This document shows positions 1 to 7,408 of a stretch of DNA of 40,744 nucleotides, piece by piece (the stretch's first letter is position 1; each line of letters opens with the position of its first letter). Under the pieces are notes generated by a model. The model had not been told where the DNA came from. It worked only from the letters and a program-made list of their open reading frames with translations, and did not search any database. Origin of the DNA: Flavobacteriales bacterium. Lineage in GTDB: Bacteria; Bacteroidota; Bacteroidia; Flavobacteriales_D; Sanyastnellaceae. The stretch spans positions 1 to 40,744 of the forward strand of contig JAIBBG010000029.1 in the NCBI GenBank assembly GCA_019694805.1, in the 5' to 3' direction. A program made the translations under genes and the position numbers.

Positions 1-290
1 TCCACCAAAATTGGCACACCATAAGGGCCATATCCTTCGTACACCATTTCTTCGTAGTTGCTATTGTCTTTGTCGCTTGCGCGCTTAATAGCAGATTCTA
101 CGCGGTCTTTAGGCATATTCAATCCGCGGGCGTTGGCCATTACCTGACGCAAACGTGGATTGTTTGCGGGATCTGGACCTCCGGATTTTACCGCCATTAC
201 TATATCTTTTCCGATACGAGTGAAGGCTTTTGCCATCTTATCGTAACGGGCAAACATCTTGTGTTTTCTTGTTTCAAATATGCGACCCAT
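1..290 (-). CDS. yebC: YebC/PmpR family protein, C-terminus cut by window edge
   Basis: The visible 96 codons give the N-terminal domain of the YebC/TACO1 family. They begin [15 protein letters not shown] and contain the family signatures [26 protein letters not shown] and [10 protein letters not shown]. Family members bind DNA or ribosomes and have been described as transcriptional regulators or as factors that help translate proline-rich stretches; which role applies here cannot be told from sequence. The start ATG (288-290, reverse) gives the expected N-terminus. A promoter-like TTG-N20-TACGTTTG lies just upstream. Family members are usually about 240 aa, so roughly 60% lies outside the window. 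It is divergent from the thymidine kinase gene. Confidence 0.93.
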   Translation of the reverse strand, partial: MGRIFETRKHKMFARYDKMAKAFTRIGKDIVMAVKSGGPDPANNPRLRQVMANARGLNMPKDRVESAIKRASDKDNSNYEEMVYEGYGPYGVPILV

Positions 291-313
291 AGCGCTGGAT
301 TTTTATCGGCCGG

Positions 314-344
314 CAAACGTAACCCCCGAATATCTTCCTTGCAA
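314..344 (-). promoter_or_regulatory. Putative Bacteroidota-type promoter of yebC
   Basis: Reading the minus strand, TTG (344-342) is followed after 20 nt by TACGTTTG (321-314). This matches the known Bacteroidota sigma-A pattern of a -33 TTG/TTTG, a 19-21 nt spacer and a -7 TAnnTTTG. It lies 23 nt upstream of the yebC ATG. Seen in sequence; promoter activity is inferred. Confidence 0.5.
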
Positions 345-428
345 GTATGGTGAATGCTTTTCAGGTAAAACAAGGTGAATTTGGGCATTTTTTGGTCCCC
401 TGATGCCCTTTTCTCGTCCAAATCCGGT

Positions 429-436
429 TAGGTTTG
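429..436 (+). promoter_or_regulatory. Putative -7 element of tdk (TAGGTTTG)
   Basis: TAGGTTTG matches the Bacteroidota -7 consensus TAnnTTTG and ends only 4 nt before the tdk ATG. If real, the transcript would start at or within a few bases of the start codon, so the mRNA would be leaderless or nearly so. No TTG at the right -33 distance was found, so support is limited to the -7 match. Confidence 0.3.
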
Positions 437-440
437 CGCC

Positions 441-1037
441 ATGTTTCTGGAGAATACCTCACACCGTGGCAGGCGACAAGGTTGGATCGAAGTGATCTGT
501 GGCTCCATGTTTTCAGGAAAAACGGAAGAATTGATCCGTCGGATGAAGCGCGCAGAATTCGCCAAGATGAAGGTGGAGATTTTTAAGCCGAAAATTGACA
601 ACCGTTACCATGAAGAGGACGTGGTAAGCCACAACCAGAACAGCATTCGCAGCACGGCTATCGAACATTCATCCCAATTGCTGCTACTTACGAGCGATGT
701 CGAAGTGGTGGGAATCGATGAGGCGCAATTCTTCGACGATGGACTTCCTGATGTTTGCAATGACCTCGCCAATCAGGGTATTCGCGTGATCTGTGCCGGT
801 TTGGATATGGACTTCATGGGGCGACCTTTTGGTCCGATGCCGAATTTGCTGGCTGTGGCGGAGTTTGTAACCAAAGTCCACGCGATATGTGTTGATACTG
901 GTAACCTGGCCCAATTTTCCTATCGCCATGTGGAAGGGGATTCTGTCGTTCAGCTGGGGGAGCAAGAAAGTTATGTGCCCCTCTCCCGTGAAGCCTACCA
1001 ACAAAGGATGATGGCACGCAAGAAAAATCAAGGATGA
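441..1037 (+). CDS. tdk: Thymidine kinase (type II, TK1-like)
   Basis: The 198-aa protein phosphorylates thymidine to dTMP in the salvage pathway. The P-loop GSMFSGKT is at residues 21-28, and the Walker B/catalytic motif DEAQFF starts at D93-E94. The lasso region GNLAQFSYR (154-162) and the substrate loop near Y178-Y186 are recognisable. In human and many bacterial TK1 enzymes four cysteines (CxxC...CxxC) bind structural zinc. Here only the first remains (C150); the equivalents are T153, S182 and A185, so zinc is probably not bound. My recollection is that Bacteroidota relatives often look like this. The start is supported by the N-terminus MFLEN, which resembles relatives. It is divergent from yebC and is followed by murF-alr after 97 bp. 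Confidence 0.95.
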   Translation: MFLENTSHRGRRQGWIEVICGSMFSGKTEELIRRMKRAEFAKMKVEIFKPKIDNRYHEEDVVSHNQNSIRSTAIEHSSQLLLLTSDVEVVGIDEAQFFDDGLPDVCNDLANQGIRVICAGLDMDFMGRPFGPMPNLLAVAEFVTKVHAICVDTGNLAQFSYRHVEGDSVVQLGEQESYVPLSREAYQQRMMARKKNQG

Positions 1038-1134
1038 TTTCTCAACGGCAGAGGTCTAAGAAGTCTTCATTTTTAATATGTTTTCAAACTGGCTGTTCGG
1101 CTAATTTTCCGTTGAAAAATCTGAATTATTTCAA

Positions 1135-3579
1135 ATGAATTATTCTATTCAGCAGATAGCAGGAATTGTTGGTGGAGAGCTGGTGAGACATGATGATTCC
1201 GGGCCGGTGCATCGCGTATTGCTCGACAGCCGGAAAATCGTTCAACCCAAAGAAGCATTGTTCATAGCCATCAGAGGTGAACGCCATGATGGTCACAAAT
1301 ACCTGAATGAAGTTTATGATGCAGGAGTAAGAAATTTCATGGTAGAAAGTGAACCGGAAGGGTTATTTCCGGGGGCTTCATTTATTCTGGTCAAAAACGC
1401 AACGCTGTCATTTCAAGTTCTGGCTGCTCAGCACCGGGCATCATTCCATATTCCTGTTATAGGTATCACCGGAAGCAACGGTAAAACGATAGTGAAGGAA
1501 TGGCTCAACATTCTTTTGTCCGACGAATACCACATTGTAAGAAGTCCCAAGAGTTACAACTCACAAATCGGTGTTCCACTCTCGGTGTGGAATATGGACG
1601 AATCGCATCAACTGGGAATTTTTGAAGCGGGTATATCTCAACCGGGAGAAATGGAGAGATTGGCAAAGGTGATACAACCGACCATTGGCATTTTTACTTC
1701 TATTGGTACTGCCCACAGTGAAAATTTTCTGAGTAGAAGACAATTGATCGGTGAAAAATTAAACCTGTTCGCCAAAACCGACATCATCATTTGTCCCGAA
1801 GATGCGGATTTGATGCAATTGGTGTTGCCATGGGCACCCATTAAACAAATCGTTTTCATTCCCGATGCTTGGAGTTCACGAACATCATCGCACCATCATC
1901 ATACCTTCATCAAATTGACATGGCGCGATCGGGAAATTCCATTTGAGATACCATTCACAGATCGAGCATCTGTGGAAAATGTCATCACTTGCATTTATAC
2001 CATGCTGGTCATGGAATATCATCCGGATGAAATTCAATCCAGGTTATCGAGATTGAGTCCATTGGAAATGCGACTCCAATTGATCGACGGTGAAAATGAT
2101 TGTGTGATTGTGAATGATGCATACAGCAATGATTTGCAATCGCTGGAAATTGCTTTGGACTTTTTGCAACAACATGCGAGAAACCACGAAAGGGTGGTGA
2201 TTCTTTCCGACTTATTTCAAACTGGATTAAATGACCGTGACCTGCACGAAAAAATTGCAGGATTGCTCGCTCAAAAGAAAATCGGGACATTCATTGGTAT
2301 TGGTAAAGGAATGATGAAGAACGCTTCTTTTTATCAGGAAAATTCTCGCTTTTTTGATTCTACAGAATCCTTTCTTCGTGAAAAGGACAGCATGTCATTT
2401 TCTCATGTTGCGGTTTTAGTGAAAGGTGCCCGTGACTTCCGGTTCGAACGCATTGCGGCGGCATTGCAGGAAAAAACACACGACACCATTTTGGAAATCA
2501 ATTTGAGTGCACTTGCTCACAACCTGAATTTTTTCAGGAGTAAATTAAGACCTGGAACACGGGTAATGGTGATGGTTAAAGCTTTTGGTTATGGAAGCGG
2601 TGCGCATGAAGTTGCATCGTTGTTAGAATACCACAAAGTGGATTATCTCGCAGTAGCCTACACCGATGAAGGTGTCGAATTGCGTAAAGCAGGAGTCTCA
2701 CTTCCCATCATGGTTATGAATCCAGAGCGCAGCAGTTTACCTACGTTGATCAGATACAAACTTGAGCCAGAGATTTATAGTTTCCGAACACTGGAGAGTT
2801 TTGTTCACGCTTTGCATGCGACGGATGCATTAACACCGTATCCAATACACATCAAGTTGGACACGGGCATGCATCGTCTTGGATTTGAATCATCCGATAT
2901 ACATAAATTGTCAGAGATATTATTGTCCAGACCAGATCTGAAAATTGCATCCGTATTTACTCATCTTGCCGCAACTGACGAAGCGACACATGATGCCTTC
3001 ACCAGATTACAACTCGATAGGTTTGATGCGTCGGTAGAAATTATCGAAGAAAAAACAAAACAGAAATTTTTACGTCATGCTTTAAATACTGGAGGCATCG
3101 AACGTTTCGCAAGAACTACCGATGATATGGTTCGTCTTGGTATTGGCTTGTACGGTGTCTCGGCGAGTGGGGCAGATCAGGCTTATTTGCAGTCGGTAAG
3201 TACCATGAAAACGGTGATTTCACAAATACGGACCATTCCAAAAGGCGAAAGCGTTGGCTATGCAAGGAATTATGTGGCCGCCAAGGACATGCGTATTGCC
3301 ACCATTCCTGTTGGATATGCCGACGGGCTTCGTAGACGAATGAGCAATGGCGTAGGATATGTGATGATCAAAGGCAAAAAGGCAGCTATCACAGGTAATG
3401 TCTGTATGGATATGACCATGGTAGATGTCACCGACATTCCATGTGAGGAAGGTGATGAAGTGGAAATTTTTGGCCAACAGATATCATTGTCTGAATTTGC
3501 AGCCATGAATGGCACAATTGCGTATGAAGTCCTGACATCTGTAAGCCAACGGGTGAAAAGGGTTTATCATCAAGAGTAG
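1135..3579 (+). CDS. murF-alr: Bifunctional MurF ligase / alanine racemase fusion
   Basis: The 814-aa protein joins two steps of peptidoglycan precursor synthesis. The N-terminal half (about 1-445) is MurF, which adds D-Ala-D-Ala to UDP-MurNAc-tripeptide: ATP loop GITGSNGKT at 110-118, followed by the central-domain motif SPKSYNSQIGVP and later NDAYSNDLQSLE. The C-terminal half (about 450-814) is a PLP-dependent alanine racemase: the Schiff-base lysine is K482 in MVKAFGYGSG, the second catalytic base is probably Y709 in VGYARNY, and the C-terminal GNVCMDMTMVDVT strand is intact. Both halves look active. The fusion is a known Bacteroidota arrangement and couples D-Ala supply to its use. The protein should be cytoplasmic. 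No frameshift is visible. Confidence 0.96.
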   Translation: MNYSIQQIAGIVGGELVRHDDSGPVHRVLLDSRKIVQPKEALFIAIRGERHDGHKYLNEVYDAGVRNFMVESEPEGLFPGASFILVKNATLSFQVLAAQHRASFHIPVIGITGSNGKTIVKEWLNILLSDEYHIVRSPKSYNSQIGVPLSVWNMDESHQLGIFEAGISQPGEMERLAKVIQPTIGIFTSIGTAHSENFLSRRQLIGEKLNLFAKTDIIICPEDADLMQLVLPWAPIKQIVFIPDAWSSRTSSHHHHTFIKLTWRDREIPFEIPFTDRASVENVITCIYTMLVMEYHPDEIQSRLSRLSPLEMRLQLIDGENDCVIVNDAYSNDLQSLEIALDFLQQHARNHERVVILSDLFQTGLNDRDLHEKIAGLLAQKKIGTFIGIGKGMMKNASFYQENSRFFDSTESFLREKDSMSFSHVAVLVKGARDFRFERIAAALQEKTHDTILEINLSALAHNLNFFRSKLRPGTRVMVMVKAFGYGSGAHEVASLLEYHKVDYLAVAYTDEGVELRKAGVSLPIMVMNPERSSLPTLIRYKLEPEIYSFRTLESFVHALHATDALTPYPIHIKLDTGMHRLGFESSDIHKLSEILLSRPDLKIASVFTHLAATDEATHDAFTRLQLDRFDASVEIIEEKTKQKFLRHALNTGGIERFARTTDDMVRLGIGLYGVSASGADQAYLQSVSTMKTVISQIRTIPKGESVGYARNYVAAKDMRIATIPVGYADGLRRRMSNGVGYVMIKGKKAAITGNVCMDMTMVDVTDIPCEEGDEVEIFGQQISLSEFAAMNGTIAYEVLTSVSQRVKRVYHQE

Positions 3580-3641
3580 GGTATCCTTTGATGTTCAAGT
3601 AGTGTTTGTGTATTTTAGTATAAAATGGAAAGAAAAAAATC

Positions 3642-6275
3642 ATGAAAAGCTTCTTTTTGATCATCCTGAGTATGATTTTATGCTTGACGGTTATTGCACA
3701 AAAGCCGGCAACAGTTTTTGGTGAGGTCCTGATCAGATTCGAAAAGAACTACAACGCGGATGATTTTACAGCTCAGGTCCAGCGCGAATTGGGCCTTCTG
3801 CCTCATCTGCAATTCAAAACATGTGTAAGTGATGACATGAACATATGGCTCTGCAGTTTTGATGAAACGATGGTGGAGAAATATTCCTTCATTGAAGAGT
3901 TGAAACAAATGCATGGTGTGCAAACAGCACAGGCAAATCATATTCTAACAGAAAGAGTTATTCCGGATGATCCATTTTTCAATCAACAATGGCATCATCA
4001 ACAAGCCGAAGACCATGATATTGATAGTGAACTCGCCTGGGATATTACCACAGGTGGGACAACTGTTGCGGGTGACGATATTGTCGTTTGTGTGGTAGAA
4101 TTGGGTGGTGCCATGTGGAGTGTAAGTGACATTGCGGATAACCACTGGGTGAATGTGCATGAGATTGCCAACAACGGATTAGATGATGATGGCAACGGAT
4201 ATATCGATGATTACGATGGATGGAATATTTCTTCCATGTCTGATAATATCAGCAATGGAGATCACGGAACACGCGTCTGCAGCATGATAGGCGCAAAGGG
4301 AAATAATACCACCGGTGTGACTGGCGTAAACTGGAATGTGAAAATGATGATGGTGGAAATTGGTGGGGTGAGTGAAGCCAATGCGATTGCAGGTTATAAC
4401 TATCCTCTGAAAATGCGGAAGCTTTACAATGAAACAAATGGAACACTCGGCGCTTTTGTGGTAGCAACCAATAGCAGTTGGGGTACCGACAATGGACAAC
4501 CGGCCAACGCTCCTCTTTGGTGTGCGATGTACGACTCACTTGGTGTTCATGGGGTGTTGAGTTGCGGCTCTACTACCAATAGCAATGCGAATGTGGATGT
4601 GGTTGGAGACCTTCCAACGGCATGCCCAAGTGAATACATGATCTCGGTGGGCAGAACCAACAGTCAGGATGTTCGCGCTTCGGGCGGATATGGACAAACG
4701 ACAATAGATCTCATGGCACCCGGAGATCAAGTATACCTTGCGAACAATACAACCTATGGCACCACTACCGGCACATCTTTTTCCGGTCCTTGTGTCGCAG
4801 GAGCTATTGCCTTGTTATACTCTGCGCCCTGCAATTCAATCATTCAAATTGCCAATGGAGATCCCGCTGCTGCAGCTCAAATGATCAGGGACTATATTTT
4901 CAATGGTGTTGATCAGATCGCGCAATTGGAAACTGAAACTGTAACCGGGGGTAGATTGAATGTGAATAACAGCTTAACACTTCTCATGGATGAATGTGAT
5001 AATGGAAGTTGCATTGCACCATTTGGTTTCAACATCAACCAAACTACAGGAACACTTGATTACACCATTACTTGGGATGCGGTTCAGGGTCAAAATAGTT
5101 TTGAAGTTCAATATCGCACCACCGGATCAACGGAATGGACAACAGTGGAAGGCGGAGTAAGCGAGGCCAGTTGTACCATAACCAATTTGTTGTCGTGCAC
5201 CGAGTATGAATTACAAGTGATGAGCAATTGCGGAAAAGCAACAAGCAACTGGTCGGAATCCTTTATCTGGACAACGGATGGATGTTGTGATAACCCGGAT
5301 CTGATATCGCAGATTTCTTTTACAGATTCTACTGTGACGCTCACCTGGAACGACATCCTTGCGACGGACATCTACAATGCAGTCGCAATCCCAACTTCAG
5401 GAGAACCAATTTATTTTAATGAAATCGAGGGCAATGAATTTGAATTTTCTGGATTGTCGGCCTGTGAGCAATACATCATCAACATCACATCAGATTGTTC
5501 CAATGGTCCGGTTGATGCGATTGATTTTATGATCCACACTTCCGGATGTGAAAATTGTCTGGACCTTACCTATTGTCAAGTGACTGCCGGATCTACTTAC
5601 GAGTATATCGCACAGGTGGAACTCGGGAATATCAATCGCATCTCAGAATCTGATGGTGGTTATATTCTGGTAGAAGACATGACTACAATTTTGACAGCCA
5701 ACACAAATTATCAGATATCCTGCACTCCGGGTTATCCTGCCAGTGAATTCAACGAGAATTTTATGGTGTGGATCGACTACAATTCAGATGGCGATTTTGA
5801 TGACGAAAGTGAAATTGTATTTGATGCACCGAATGCCACCACCACAACCATCAGTGGCAATTTTACTGTTCCTTCATTTGTGCAGGACGGTATCGTTCGT
5901 ATGCGAGTAGCCATGAGGTATACATCGGGCAATGACCCTGTGGAGCCAATGAAATGTGGTTCCTGGACTTATGGAGAAATTGAAGACTATTGTGTAACTC
6001 TTTCACAGACTGTTGATGTGGATCACATCGAAAGCAGTTCAGACATGAAGGTATTTCCCAATCCTGCAGAAGATTTTTTTACCATCATGTTGGGTGAGAT
6101 ATCAGGAATGCCATCAGCATGGATTACTGTGCATCAAATGGATGGTAAGCTCATCATTCATGATCGTTATAGATCAGGACAGCATATCCAATGTGGCGAT
6201 TGGTCAGCAGGAATTTATCAGATATCTGTACAGGATGGAAATGTCATCAGGCATGGCATGATTGTGATCAAATGA
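3642..6275 (+). CDS. Secreted S8 subtilisin-like protein with FN3, GEVED and T9SS sorting domains
   Basis: The 877-aa exported protein starts with a signal peptide (about 1-19, ending VIAQ). A subtilisin fold covers about 120-450: H208 in DHGTRV, a WG-containing NSSWG strand for the oxyanion hole, and S379 in GTSFSGP. At the place of the usual catalytic Asp (motif VAVIDTG) the sequence reads VCVVELG, putting E153 there. An acidic Ca-binding-like loop NGLDDDGNGYIDDY follows. Fibronectin III-like modules occupy about 455-545 and 550-635, a GEVED domain about 640-790 (IDYNSDGDFDDE, GEIEDYC), and the T9SS type A domain the last 75 residues (VFPNPAEDFF). Surface or extracellular location is expected. 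Whether it still cleaves peptides is uncertain. It overlaps the next gene by 4 bp. Confidence 0.88.
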   Translation: MKSFFLIILSMILCLTVIAQKPATVFGEVLIRFEKNYNADDFTAQVQRELGLLPHLQFKTCVSDDMNIWLCSFDETMVEKYSFIEELKQMHGVQTAQANHILTERVIPDDPFFNQQWHHQQAEDHDIDSELAWDITTGGTTVAGDDIVVCVVELGGAMWSVSDIADNHWVNVHEIANNGLDDDGNGYIDDYDGWNISSMSDNISNGDHGTRVCSMIGAKGNNTTGVTGVNWNVKMMMVEIGGVSEANAIAGYNYPLKMRKLYNETNGTLGAFVVATNSSWGTDNGQPANAPLWCAMYDSLGVHGVLSCGSTTNSNANVDVVGDLPTACPSEYMISVGRTNSQDVRASGGYGQTTIDLMAPGDQVYLANNTTYGTTTGTSFSGPCVAGAIALLYSAPCNSIIQIANGDPAAAAQMIRDYIFNGVDQIAQLETETVTGGRLNVNNSLTLLMDECDNGSCIAPFGFNINQTTGTLDYTITWDAVQGQNSFEVQYRTTGSTEWTTVEGGVSEASCTITNLLSCTEYELQVMSNCGKATSNWSESFIWTTDGCCDNPDLISQISFTDSTVTLTWNDILATDIYNAVAIPTSGEPIYFNEIEGNEFEFSGLSACEQYIINITSDCSNGPVDAIDFMIHTSGCENCLDLTYCQVTAGSTYEYIAQVELGNINRISESDGGYILVEDMTTILTANTNYQISCTPGYPASEFNENFMVWIDYNSDGDFDDESEIVFDAPNATTTTISGNFTVPSFVQDGIVRMRVAMRYTSGNDPVEPMKCGSWTYGEIEDYCVTLSQTVDVDHIESSSDMKVFPNPAEDFFTIMLGEISGMPSAWITVHQMDGKLIIHDRYRSGQHIQCGDWSAGIYQISVQDGNVIRHGMIVIK

Positions 6276-7198
6276 TTAAACATGTAGTCGATCTCCCTGC
6301 TGCAATCAACCAAAAATTGGTTCATCCAATTTTACAAGAAAGCGGTGTTCAGCTTCATATCAAGCGCTGTGATCTTATCCATCCTGAGGTGAACGGCAAC
6401 AAGTGGTATAAGCTTAGATACAACATCGAACAAGCTATGGCCGATGGTCACGATACCATCCTCACTTTTGGTGGGCCATACAGCAATCACATTCATGCAA
6501 CTGCTGCTGCGGGAAAAATTTTCGGCTTCAAGACCATTGGTGTGATCCGTGGTGAAGAACCCATGCAGTGGAGCCACACCCTTGAATTTGCGAGGGCATG
6601 TGGTATGCGATTGGAATTTATCACGAGATTGGCTTATGCTGAAAAGGCCACCGAAGATTTCAAATCATGGCTGCATGAAGAATACGGTTCGTTTCATTTG
6701 GTTCCCGAAGGAGGATCGAATTTTCATGGCATCAATGGGTGCATGGAAATTCTCACAGAAGATGATCGAAACAGTTATGATATCATCTCTTGTGCATGCG
6801 GCACAGGTGCTACCATGTGTGGTTTAGCGTTAAGTTTATCTGAGGGTCAAAGAGTGATTGGTTTCCCTGTTTTTAAGTCCGGTGAATTCATGGCGACTGA
6901 GGTTCAACAACATCTGGATTATTTTTTAATGGATAAGGAAGCTTCTTCAGACGTCATGAAGTCTTGTGATTTTGTAACAGATTACCATTTTGGTGGATAC
7001 GCAAAATGGAACGATGAATTGATTTCATTCATCAAAACATTTCAGAACGATTGCCACGTTCCTCTGGATCAAGTCTACACCGGAAAAATGATGTATGGTA
7101 TTCTTGATCTCATCAAAGCCGGGCGTTGGAAATCAGGAACACGCCTCTTAGCCATTCATAGCGGTGGTCTGCAAGGTGTCATCCCTGCATTGAAATAA
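6272..7198 (+). CDS. PLP-dependent ACC deaminase / D-cysteine desulfhydrase family protein
   Basis: The 308-aa fold-type II PLP enzyme is of the ACC deaminase/DcyD group. The PLP lysine is most likely K44 in NGNKWYKLR, matching GGNKTRKL of the family. FGGPYSNHIHATAAA follows, and CGTGATMCG is the phosphate-binding loop. Family members deaminate 1-aminocyclopropane-1-carboxylate or break D-cysteine to pyruvate, ammonia and sulfide; the sequence does not decide between them, and in Bacteroidota the desulfhydrase-like assignment is usually safer. An in-frame start at 6191 is possible, but it would run deep into the protease gene. The start chosen here shares ATGA with the protease stop, suggesting translational coupling. 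A strong terminator follows at once. Confidence 0.86.
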   Translation: MIKHVVDLPAAINQKLVHPILQESGVQLHIKRCDLIHPEVNGNKWYKLRYNIEQAMADGHDTILTFGGPYSNHIHATAAAGKIFGFKTIGVIRGEEPMQWSHTLEFARACGMRLEFITRLAYAEKATEDFKSWLHEEYGSFHLVPEGGSNFHGINGCMEILTEDDRNSYDIISCACGTGATMCGLALSLSEGQRVIGFPVFKSGEFMATEVQQHLDYFLMDKEASSDVMKSCDFVTDYHFGGYAKWNDELISFIKTFQNDCHVPLDQVYTGKMMYGILDLIKAGRWKSGTRLLAIHSGGLQGVIPALK

Positions 7199-7202
7199 AA
7201 AA

Positions 7203-7230
7203 TCCGCGACCGTTGCCGCGGAATTTTTTT
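7203..7230 (+). terminator. Intrinsic terminator after the PLP enzyme gene
   Basis: A 6-bp stem TCCGCG/CGCGGA (7203-7208 and 7217-7222) with an 8-nt loop is followed by seven T. It begins 4 nt after the stop codon, so it should end the protease/PLP-enzyme transcript. Confidence 0.8.
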
Positions 7231-7262
7231 ATCCTTAAAAAATCCATACGCTTTTTAAGGAT
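7231..7262. repeat. 11-bp perfect inverted repeat, AT-rich hairpin
   Basis: ATCCTTAAAAA (7231-7241) is repeated inverted at 7252-7262, around a 10-nt loop. It directly abuts the T-run of the preceding terminator, in the gap between convergent genes. It may act as a second, bidirectional terminator, though the stem is weak and AT-rich. Confidence 0.6.
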
Positions 7263-7330
7263 ATACTTTGTTCTAGCCCTTGACTCCTTGAGTATGGAGG
7301 AGATACCCTAACGAGGATGATGGTACGAAT

Positions 7331-7381
7331 GAACCTCTACTTTCATTCCTGAAAAAATTTCTGGGACGAAAGCAGGGGTTC
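7331..7381. repeat. Long imperfect hairpin with 24-bp arms
   Basis: The arms at 7331-7354 and 7358-7381 match in 19 of 24 positions around a 3-nt loop (AAA). Four of the five differences are transitions that leave G-U pairs in one strand or the other. It lies 27 bp past the stop of the 1479-aa surface-protein gene. No T-run follows on the minus strand, so it is not a standard terminator. It could protect the mRNA 3' end or be the remnant of a small mobile element. Confidence 0.65.
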
Positions 7382-7408
7382 TTTACATCAATGTCCTTTT
7401 GAGGAGGA

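Noticed and set aside
6191..6271. Upstream start of the PLP enzyme
   Set aside because: It would overlap the protease sorting domain by 85 bp; the 4-bp ATGA overlap start gives the family N-terminus.
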